Origin: a virus
Virus record (IMG/VR): IMGVR_UViG_3300033144_005375
Coordinates: 1 to 64,000 of that record
Length of the DNA: 64,000 nucleotides
Direction: 5' to 3' (one strand)
Below are positions 57,332 through 63,819 of this stretch, piece after piece. The notes under the pieces are model-generated. The model was not told the origin of the DNA. It ran no database searches and worked only from the letters and a program-made list of their open reading frames with translations. Position 1 is the stretch's first letter. The number at the start of each line of letters is the position of its first letter. The translations under genes were made by a program, and so were the position numbers.

Positions 57332-60152
57332 CGATCATTTCCTTCCGCATCTGCTTCCAGACATTGTCCAGAATCTTCTCGTCTTCATCGTCGAGTTCAG
57401 GGGCCTCTTCGACCTCGGCACCCGACTCGCCATCGTCTTTTTCTTGGGCAGCCAAGAACAGGGCCACCCGGCTCAGGCTCGCGGCACGCTGGAGATATTC
57501 ATCCGCACCAATGCCAGCAGCCTCGGCCTTTTCACGAGCGTACTTGGTCAGAGCCTCCACGCTCAGTGAATCCTCTCCCAACGGGAAAGTCATACCGCGA
57601 CCCGTTCCCCATCGGCGCCACCAATCTCGGACAGGTTTGCCCGCAGCCATGACGTGGACAAACTCCAGTCCGATAGGCATCGCACCCTCCTGCTGATCCG
57701 CCTTTTGAGGGTAAACCTCGAGAACCTTAGCCCTCAACTCTTCCGGCATCGCATTCCAAGAACCACTGGGGTAGTTGGCGTTGTATCCAAGAGCGGGCCA
57801 CGCGTAGTAACCCTTGTAGGTCCGGTCGTAAAAACTACCAGCAGCCGAGGTCGAAAGCTGCTCGAACCCAAGCTCTCGAGCCATCGCCACTTGGGTCGCC
57901 AACATCTTCGTACCGATGCCTCGGCCTTTTCGTCCTTTCACCTTGAAATGAGCATTGCTGATATTAGTCGGTTTCCCGTTGGCATCGAAATTAATGTGGC
58001 GCGTCATCACGCTGACCCCAGGACCCCTCCCCTGGACCGTAATGCTCGAACCGTATGCAGTAATCGTGAGGCTCCGCAAAGAGTTAGCGATACCTCCAGC
58101 TCCGGCCAGATCCGCGGCGACCTCAAGAGGGTCCCGATCACCGAGCTTGTCCCCGAGCAACGTTCGGATCTTAGCCTTCGTCCCCGAAGTCGCGTTGATC
58201 TCCACATCTGCGTAACGATCAGGCTGGAAATTCGGAGTGAGATCTCCTTGACCCTTCTCGGCAAAGGACATCTCCCCACCATCAGGACCAGTGATTTTCT
58301 TGGGAGGGGGTTGGAGTTTCCTGGGAAGCACGTTGATGCGCCGGACGTGGGCCCAATCCGAAAGCTCCGCACCCGTGAACTCTTCGGGCTCCCCGATGTC
58401 GCGACCCGTCCGCGAGTTGACACGCTGGATAGTCATCCCCCCTGTGTCACGCGAAACGGAAACGATGCGAGCCCACGTCGGCTTCTTGTCCGAGTAGATC
58501 TTGACGATCTTCCCTTCCCGCACTCGGTGGTCCAGCCGGGAAAGCCGTGTTCCGGGAGGCTTGCGTTTCAGGGGCAGCGAGGGTTGAACGTAGAAGAACT
58601 CTTTGTCCTTAAGGGCCTGAGCTGGGATCTCTTTGGGACGACCGTAACGACGCTCGGACTTCGGGTCGTACTCCTGCGCCATCATCGTGTCGCCATCCAC
58701 CTTGGTGACGTAATACTGCTTGGCGTCGTCACCCTCCCCGACACGCATGATGCCCTTGCGGCGCATCTGTCGAGGTTCTTGAACGCGCTCATCTTTGATA
58801 GGCGCCAGACCCGACTCGAGCAATCGCTTGAACCGTCCGGTAATTTCTTCGGGCTTGAGGCGCTCCGCTTGGCGATTTGTGAGTAGCGTATCCGTAATCT
58901 CTTGGGGAGGGCCAAAGTTCCCGTGGTTGTACTCGGTGGCTATCAACTTGTCGCCGACACTGCGCACCATGACATACCGAGATTCGCCATAGCGGGCCTT
59001 GAACCTGAGAACGTCACCTTCCGCCACGTCCTTCGGATCTCGGACCTCCCCAAAAGGACGCTCGCGGTCAGGATCAGGCGTCGGTGCAGGCTCGGGCTCG
59101 GGTGTGGATTCTGGTGCCGCTTCCGGAGCAGGCTTCCGAAGGTACCCTCCGCCACGTTGTTTCTCGATTTCGTCCGGGTAGTACCAAGGGCCGCCGTCAC
59201 CACGAATAGCGCCGTCTCGAATTTCCGTGACCTTGAGGAGCTCCTGGCCTCGGAAACCGTCCTCGTAGAACCCGTCGCCTACCTTGAAACCCGATAGGTC
59301 ATCGACGGTATCGAAACCTTCGGGTATTGCCTTCGAGCGAGGCATCTGTTGCCGTTCGGGCTCGGGTGTCTGCTCCGGTTGTGGCCGCTCCTTGAGCGTG
59401 TACTGGTCACGCACAAAAGTGGAGCGCCGCAACGACTGTCTTCTGTTGCTCCACTCCCCGTTTTGCTTTTTCCAGTGGTACTCCACGCGCCCGTCATCGA
59501 ACACGCGAGTCACCTTGATATCTCGACCCGTTCTCGAACGGAGGATATCTCCGCTTTGGACCTGGTGAGGGTCACGAATCGGACCTCCGCCACCAGGAGC
59601 CTGGCTTTGCTGGCTCTGTCGGAACCTCTGCAGCCACTCCTTCCGAACTCGAGCCTGCTCCGGATCTGGGAGCGAACCGAACTGCACGTCCTGTCGCGTG
59701 TCGGGGTTGCGGAATTTCTTGGGAGGCGCCGAGAACTGGTTGAACGCCGCACGCTCCTCATTGGAAAACTCAGCACCGGGTCCCGCCGGCTCACGAGGTG
59801 CACGAGGCGCTTCGGGCTCGGCTGCGGGACTAGATGGCTCCTCTGGAGGTCGGGTGAACAGGTCAGCGACCGGGGTGGGCTCCGGTGTGGGCTCCGGTGC
59901 CGGTTCCGGTGTGGGCTCGGGCTCCGGGGTGGGTTGAGCTTGAGACGGTTCCTCTGGAGGTCGGGTGAACAGGTCAAGAGGCTCGGGGGCTGCTTCCGGT
60001 TCTGGAGCTGCTTCGGGCTCGGGGGCTGCTTCCGGTTCCGCGTCGGAAGGCGGACGTGTAAACAGGTCCAACCCTCCCGATGGCGCCGAAGGAGGGGGCG
60101 ACGCAGGAGGAGCCTCCGAAGTCGGAGCCGGCTGGAACAGGTTGAACGCCAT
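57321..60152 (-). CDS. GNAT-fold protein with SH3-like repeats, member 3 of the LF-motif family
   Basis: 943 residues. N-terminal 130: FNLF (3-6), LDLFTRPP (28-35 and 59-66), ADLFTRPP (96-103) in a Pro/Glu linker. KKFRNPDTRQDVQFGSLPDP (about 146-165) matches member 1. SH3-like units run from about 200 to 600 (GDILRSRTGRDIKVTRVFDD, EYHWKKQNGEWSNRR). GNAT-like domain about 640-810 with GRGIGTKMLATQVAMARELG (742-761) and GYYAWPALGYN. The final module DEDEKILDNVWKQMRKEMID (from about 922) is cut short compared with members 1 and 2. The start codon overlaps the stop of the small gene upstream (TGATG), so the group is translationally linked. Confidence 0.65.
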   Translation of the reverse strand: MAFNLFQPAPTSEAPPASPPPSAPSGGLDLFTRPPSDAEPEAAPEPEAAPEPEAAPEPLDLFTRPPEEPSQAQPTPEPEPTPEPAPEPTPEPTPVADLFTRPPEEPSSPAAEPEAPRAPREPAGPGAEFSNEERAAFNQFSAPPKKFRNPDTRQDVQFGSLPDPEQARVRKEWLQRFRQSQQSQAPGGGGPIRDPHQVQSGDILRSRTGRDIKVTRVFDDGRVEYHWKKQNGEWSNRRQSLRRSTFVRDQYTLKERPQPEQTPEPERQQMPRSKAIPEGFDTVDDLSGFKVGDGFYEDGFRGQELLKVTEIRDGAIRGDGGPWYYPDEIEKQRGGGYLRKPAPEAAPESTPEPEPAPTPDPDRERPFGEVRDPKDVAEGDVLRFKARYGESRYVMVRSVGDKLIATEYNHGNFGPPQEITDTLLTNRQAERLKPEEITGRFKRLLESGLAPIKDERVQEPRQMRRKGIMRVGEGDDAKQYYVTKVDGDTMMAQEYDPKSERRYGRPKEIPAQALKDKEFFYVQPSLPLKRKPPGTRLSRLDHRVREGKIVKIYSDKKPTWARIVSVSRDTGGMTIQRVNSRTGRDIGEPEEFTGAELSDWAHVRRINVLPRKLQPPPKKITGPDGGEMSFAEKGQGDLTPNFQPDRYADVEINATSGTKAKIRTLLGDKLGDRDPLEVAADLAGAGGIANSLRSLTITAYGSSITVQGRGPGVSVMTRHINFDANGKPTNISNAHFKVKGRKGRGIGTKMLATQVAMARELGFEQLSTSAAGSFYDRTYKGYYAWPALGYNANYPSGSWNAMPEELRAKVLEVYPQKADQQEGAMPIGLEFVHVMAAGKPVRDWWRRWGTGRGMTFPLGEDSLSVEALTKYAREKAEAAGIGADEYLQRAASLSRVALFLAAQEKDDGESGAEVEEAPELDDEDEKILDNVWKQMRKEMIDGR

Positions 60153-60403
60153 CAGCCTTTCCTCGTTTCCTTGAGGAGAGCTTCACGAAGTTCTGTATTT
60201 TCACGAGCGAGGTCGAGGATCAAGCCAGCCGACTTTTTACGATTCCGGGCCTCCTCACGACGACGCTTCTGGATGATCTCCCGACGCATCTGGTCCCACA
60301 CCGAATCGAGGATCTTCTCGTCTTCCTCGGTTAGGACGATCTCCTCCACCAGCTTGCGCATCTGTGGCTTCGTCTTGGGGCGCGGTTTTCGGGAGTTGGC
60401 CAT
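60152..60403 (-). CDS. Stand-alone copy of the helical C-terminal module of the LF-motif family
   Basis: 83 residues from the ATG at 60403. EEDEKILDSVWDQMRREIIQ, a basic stretch and AGLILDLARENTELREALL align with the ends of members 1 and 2 and the truncated end of member 3. It is the first gene of the group and starts the TGATG-linked series. A small free module shared with three large proteins suggests it pairs with them through the same partner. A GAGAGG-TGTTT-CCTCTC hairpin lies just upstream (about 60420-60436). Confidence 0.65.
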   Translation of the reverse strand: MANSRKPRPKTKPQMRKLVEEIVLTEEDEKILDSVWDQMRREIIQKRRREEARNRKKSAGLILDLARENTELREALLKETRKG

Positions 60404-60477
60404 TGGATCGGGTCCAGCGAGAGGAAACACCTCTCCCGTCCATGGAAGACCGATAGCCCGAAAACCACGCCCGACGA

Positions 60478-60675
60478 CTATTGCGCGTCTTGCGTCAACC
60501 AGTTTTCACGATCGAGTATCTCAAGCTCGACCTCTCGGTGCCACTGGCGCTTGAGATCGGCCTTGTACTTGCCCTTGAATCCTCGGGCTACCTTCTTGCC
60601 ACACACCTCCTTGATCCAAACCCATCGGCAGCCCATGGTGGTGCACTGTTCTTTTCTCTTGTTGCTTTGTTGCAT
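60478..60675 (-). CDS. Small basic Cys-containing protein
   Basis: 65 residues, ATG at 60675 with an excellent GGAGGA ribosome site seven bases upstream. The sequence (MQQSNKRKEQCTTMGCRWVW, then GKKVARGFKGKYKADLKRQW) is basic with three Cys. It is divergently arranged to the plus-strand sulfotransferase gene. No family recognised. Confidence 0.6.
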   Translation of the reverse strand: MQQSNKRKEQCTTMGCRWVWIKEVCGKKVARGFKGKYKADLKRQWHREVELEILDRENWLTQDAQ

Positions 60676-60802
60676 TGCTGAATCCTCCGGCCCCTGCGTC
60701 GCAGCAGGAAGGCGGAAAGAGGTCGTCGAAGATTCAGCAGCCGCGGTCCTACGGGAGGGCGCGACCCGGGGAAACTACCGGATCCCTGGGTACGATGCAA
60801 GC
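60676..60802. other. Divergent intergenic region
   Basis: This 127-bp stretch separates the minus-strand small gene from the plus-strand sulfotransferase-like gene. It holds a CCTGC...GCAGG hairpin (60690-60710 region) and must contain the plus-strand promoter, but I could not recognise -35/-10 boxes. An in-frame extension of the plus gene through it is open but lacks good start signals. Confidence 0.35.
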
Positions 60803-61450
60803 GTGGCCACCATCCTCCCCGGCAAATTCATCTTCCTCGCGCAGCCACACACGGGCTCGAGCGCCATGGTCCTGGCTTTCCAGGACGCTTTTCCCGAAGC
60901 CCTGGACCTGCGCCCTCATCACATGAGTATCTCCGACGTGAGGGGCCTTCCCGGGGCCACCCGGATGCAGCAGATCAGCCGGCAACGCACCCGCGTCTGG
61001 GACCACCGGCCCGCGAAACGAGCATCGATGTCTTCGATCAACGGGAGCGTCGATCCCGACATCGTGCACAAGTACATCACCGGGAAAGAGCATGTTTTCA
61101 CGGTGATCCGAAATCCCTACGACTTCCTGGTGAGCTGTTTCGTGCGTCGGGGACAAGGACAGTCGTTCGAGTCCTTCGTCCGCAGCTACCACGCGTCTCC
61201 CTACATCGAAAACGGGAAACTCTACTACCACGCGCCCAACTGCAACTCAGTCCTGTATTGGGAGAAGATGCCGCTGTGCATCCACCGGATGATGCGCAAG
61301 CTCGATCTACCCGAGTTCGAGATCGGCACCCACAACGTCACCAAAGACAAAGAGCCCTGGCCGAGCTACTTCACGCCCGAGGCTTTCGAGATCGTGAACG
61401 AGCGCTTCGGCAAGGAGTTCTCACCGCACTACAAGATGCGGCACGCCTAG
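60803..61450 (+). CDS. Sulfotransferase-like protein
   Basis: About 215 residues if the GTG at 60803 is used; the frame is open further upstream (ATG at 60635 would add a hydrophobic, signal-like segment that overlaps the opposite gene and is less likely). The core has GKFIFLAQPHTGSSAMVLAF, the 5'-phosphosulfate-binding loop of PAPS-dependent sulfotransferases, and HVFTVIRNPYDFLVSCFVRR, the 3'-phosphate motif (RNPYD..VS). Both key sites are intact. It is the only plus-strand gene in the window. Phage sulfotransferases may modify surface glycans or small molecules; the substrate is not evident. Confidence 0.7.
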   Translation: MATILPGKFIFLAQPHTGSSAMVLAFQDAFPEALDLRPHHMSISDVRGLPGATRMQQISRQRTRVWDHRPAKRASMSSINGSVDPDIVHKYITGKEHVFTVIRNPYDFLVSCFVRRGQGQSFESFVRSYHASPYIENGKLYYHAPNCNSVLYWEKMPLCIHRMMRKLDLPEFEIGTHNVTKDKEPWPSYFTPEAFEIVNERFGKEFSPHYKMRHA

Positions 61451-61995
61451 GGAACGACCACGTCTTTGCGTTCGTACGCGAACGCAGAAGGGGGCTCCGA
61501 AGCCATCGCCCTCCGTTGCCAGTCATCAGGCTCAGACGGCTCCATCATGCGCAGGAGGGCTCCTTCGTAGGCGACCGCTCGCGAACGTAGCTCATCTTGT
61601 TGGCCCAACTTGCCGTTGTACGCATCCACAGCCTGGGAGACCACGAAAGTCACAGCCCCCAACTGTCGAGTTGGGTCCTCTGCCGCCATCACGGCCCAGT
61701 TGGGTGGGATCAAAATGACCGACTGCTGAACACCATCCCGGGCAATGACCGCCATGGTCAACGTCGTAACCTCGGCATGGATCGCTGTCAGGCAGTGCTC
61801 GTGTTCGATAACTTTCCAAGCATAAGCGCCCAGGTCGCTCAGGTCCGCGAGCTCAAGGCTACGGAGAGTCTCCACGCAACCGGTGAAAATACGCTCGACT
61901 CGGTGTGCCTGAGCACGCACGCCAGCATCCGGGCTGTCGTCTGCCTGGATGGCCTGGTCCCCGAAGAGATGGGAAATGATGTTCGTTGCATTCAT
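61447..61995 (-). CDS. Hypothetical helical protein
   Basis: 182 residues from the ATG at 61995 (GGAGCACATCT upstream). Mainly helical (FTGCVETLRSLELADLSDLG, AWKVIEHEHCLTAIHAEVTT) with a hydrophobic strand segment (QSVILIPPNWAVMAAEDPTR). Its start overlaps the kptA-like stop. It converges with the sulfotransferase gene, overlapping it by four bases. No family recognised. Confidence 0.55.
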   Translation of the reverse strand: MNATNIISHLFGDQAIQADDSPDAGVRAQAHRVERIFTGCVETLRSLELADLSDLGAYAWKVIEHEHCLTAIHAEVTTLTMAVIARDGVQQSVILIPPNWAVMAAEDPTRQLGAVTFVVSQAVDAYNGKLGQQDELRSRAVAYEGALLRMMEPSEPDDWQRRAMASEPPSAFAYERKDVVVP

Positions 61996-62576
61996 AGATG
62001 TGCTCCGTAACGGGGGTCTTCTGGCCACACGAGGAAATCAGTCGGGACGTGGTCCGTGTACCAAACGTCGTTGGCCGTCAGAAAAAACTGGTGGCCGTCA
62101 TCGTGCATCTTCTTGGCCTCGACCTTGATGATGACGGGCTTGCCCCTGCGCTGCCCCACGTTCACCGCCGTCGCGTAGTCCCCAGACAGGTGGACCGCGT
62201 GCCGGTTCATCTTGAGCAGGCCAGCCGACTTGATCGGTGTGACGAACTTGGTCGGCGTCCCATGGTACAGGGTCTCCGGCGGCTCGGTAGGCTTGTTCCC
62301 GAGATCGACCTGGACGCTGTGTCCCTGTCGAGCCCGGATCTTGGTGCCGTCTTCGCTGTACTCGAACCGCTTCTTGTTGTTGTCTCGAACGACCTCATCC
62401 ACGATCTCGCGGTTGAGACCACGAGCTCGCTTCACCACCTGGCACTCCCGAAGGAGCGTCTTCACATCAGCCCAGCCGTTCTTGTCCAACTCGATCCCGA
62501 TCTTGCCGGGGTTGTGCCGCAGCACGAGGCTCAAGAACTTCGAGTACCCCTTTAATTGATTCTCTCTCGTATCCAT
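61992..62576 (-). CDS. kptA: RNA 2'-phosphotransferase (Tpt1/KptA family)
   Basis: 194 residues, full family length. N-terminal winged-helix part: YSKFLSLVLRHNPGKIGIEL with the catalytic Arg-His pair (R20, H21). C-terminal ADP-ribosyltransferase-like part: KIRARQGHSVQVD, LYHGT, NRHAVHLSGDYATAVNVG and VWYTDHVP. All these blocks are hallmarks of Tpt1/KptA, which removes an RNA 2'-phosphate using NAD+. In phage it could repair RNA damaged by host nuclease defences or ADP-ribosylate nucleic acid ends. A sigma-70-like promoter is seen upstream. Confidence 0.9.
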   Translation of the reverse strand: MDTRENQLKGYSKFLSLVLRHNPGKIGIELDKNGWADVKTLLRECQVVKRARGLNREIVDEVVRDNNKKRFEYSEDGTKIRARQGHSVQVDLGNKPTEPPETLYHGTPTKFVTPIKSAGLLKMNRHAVHLSGDYATAVNVGQRRGKPVIIKVEAKKMHDDGHQFFLTANDVWYTDHVPTDFLVWPEDPRYGAHL

Positions 62577-62596
62577 GTCTTTCTCTTTTCGGGCTG

Positions 62597-62623
62597 ACTA
62601 TACGCGGATTATGGTCGAGTCAA
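62597..62623 (-). promoter_or_regulatory. Candidate sigma-70-type promoter for the kptA-like gene
   Basis: On the minus strand TTGACT (62623-62618) and TATAGT (62602-62597) are separated by 15 bases, slightly short, about 20 bases before the kptA-like start. It lies in a 134-bp gap with no gene. It is the clearest bacterial-type promoter in the window and suggests early expression by host RNA polymerase. Confidence 0.45.
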
Positions 62624-62710
62624 CTCTAATCATGGACAGGAGTGTCTTGATGGTCAGGACGTAGGGAGGGTCGAGCTCCGACAACTCCCAGCGTTATACG
62701 CTTGCGGGAT

Positions 62711-63040
62711 CTACGCGTCGGGTTCCAACGAACACATGAGCGGATGCCCGTGCTCGGTAGCGAAACCGTGGACCACCGAAACCTTCGTTTCGGCGATTTC
62801 ATGGGTGTAGACACCCGCGATGCCGACACCCTGTTTGTGGACCTGCATGGTGATCCTCATGGCCTCGTCCTCGGCCTTCCGAAACACATGCTTGAGCATG
62901 CCAGCGACCCACTCTACAGGAGTGAAATCGTCGTTGTGGATGAGGACCTTGTACATGGGCGGCCTGCGAGTCTTCTGCTCCTCGCGCTCCTTGAGCCCAA
63001 CGCCGCTTTTTCGTTCTTCGTCCCGATCTCGTTCCGACAT
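62711..63040 (-). CDS. clpS: ClpS-like N-end-rule adaptor
   Basis: 109 residues. MYKVLIHNDDFTPVEWVAGM, then EAMRITMQVHKQGVGIAGVY, then THEIAETKVSVVHGFA and GHPLMCSLEPD match ClpS along its whole length. The N-degron pocket residues are present (N36, D37/D38 and H68). ClpS hands substrates with N-terminal bulky residues to ClpAP, so a phage copy may redirect host proteolysis, for example against restriction or stress proteins. The first 28 residues are a charged, flexible tail, as in cellular ClpS, and are needed to regulate ClpA. ATG at 63040. Confidence 0.9.
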   Translation of the reverse strand: MSERDRDEERKSGVGLKEREEQKTRRPPMYKVLIHNDDFTPVEWVAGMLKHVFRKAEDEAMRITMQVHKQGVGIAGVYTHEIAETKVSVVHGFATEHGHPLMCSLEPDA

Positions 63041-63076
63041 CTCTCTACTTCTACCCGATCGATAGGCTCGTCACCG

Positions 63077-63292
63077 TCACATGCGCCGAGCGATGGAGGC
63101 GTTGGCCCACATGCGGGTCTCCTCCAAACGCTCCATCGCCAGTGCCTGCTCATGAGAATCCGGGCACACCTCGGCGATGAGGTCCGCCAGTTCACGGATC
63201 TTCGTACCGAGCTTCGTGTACCGCTCCTGCTGATCCCCCTTGGGAGGATGGTAAGTGAAACGGATGTCGAGTTCTTCCTTGGTGAGGGCCAT
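63077..63292 (-). CDS. acb2: Acb2/Tad1-hairpin family protein, anti-CBASS nucleotide sponge
   Basis: 71 residues. The sequence FTYHPPKGDQQERYTKLGTK, then LADLIAEVCPDSHEQALAM and MWANASIARR is the helical-hairpin signature of Acb2 (T4 Vs.4) proteins: FTYH-P-G-Q--RY, CP-S-E---A-- LE, and the C-terminal MWANASIARN-like end. Characterised members form hexamers that bind cyclic di- and trinucleotides made by CBASS and so block the defence. This copy has all the signature residues I know of. Which signals it binds cannot be told from sequence. Confidence 0.85.
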   Translation of the reverse strand: MALTKEELDIRFTYHPPKGDQQERYTKLGTKIRELADLIAEVCPDSHEQALAMERLEETRMWANASIARRM

Positions 63293-63300
63293 GCCCCACC

Positions 63301-63819
63301 CTACCCGAACACGTCAAACGCCGAAGGCTGATTCTCCCCAACGCCTTCCCGAATCTCATGTTCGGAAGCGACGGTGCCGTCCTTGAGGACATGGGCCAGC
63401 TCGATTCCGCGGTCTATGAGATCGGCCCCCACCAGACGGCGCCTGTGGCACCCAATGGGGTCGGCTTCGCTGCACATCAGGGCGACGGCCCCGAGCGCAG
63501 CATTCTTCTCCACGCCGCCCAGGAGCTCCTCGAGCGCTTCCTGGTACTGGGACGACGCCCGGATCTTGTCGTAGTCGATCTTGCCGTTGGTCAGAAGCGC
63601 CTTGTCCTCTGGAACGCCTCCCAGGGAGTGGCCCATCCACACGTAGGGAATCCCGGCTTCCTGGAGGTCTTCGGCGATCACGTACCGGTTGAACTGCGGG
63701 TTGTAGCGACTGAACGGTTTGCTCCGCACGTCCACCACGACGCCGATGCCGTTCTGCTTGAGCCGCTGGATCAGGTTCTCGGTGGGCACGTTGCTGTGCC
63801 CGATCGTGAAAAGTCTCAT
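63301..63819 (-). CDS. DUF488 family protein
   Basis: 172 residues from the ATG at 63819, which overlaps the upstream stop (ATGA). Signature segments: MRLFTIGHSNVPTENLIQRL, VVVDVRSKPFSRYNPQFNRY, VWMGHSLGGVPEDK, and ALMCSEADPIGCHRRRLVGA with the conserved C-x-E...CHR. DUF488 proteins are widespread in bacteria and phages; the fold is known but the reaction is not. The CHRR motif suggests nucleic-acid or metal chemistry. It lies next to anti-defence genes, which may be a clue. Confidence 0.85.
   Translation of the reverse strand: MRLFTIGHSNVPTENLIQRLKQNGIGVVVDVRSKPFSRYNPQFNRYVIAEDLQEAGIPYVWMGHSLGGVPEDKALLTNGKIDYDKIRASSQYQEALEELLGGVEKNAALGAVALMCSEADPIGCHRRRLVGADLIDRGIELAHVLKDGTVASEHEIREGVGENQPSAFDVFG

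Noticed and set aside
60635-60802. Upstream extension of the sulfotransferase gene giving a signal-peptide-like N-terminus
   Set aside because: It overlaps a minus-strand gene with an excellent ribosome site, and the hydrophobic stretch is a by-product of that gene's reverse strand; the enzyme core starts after 60803.
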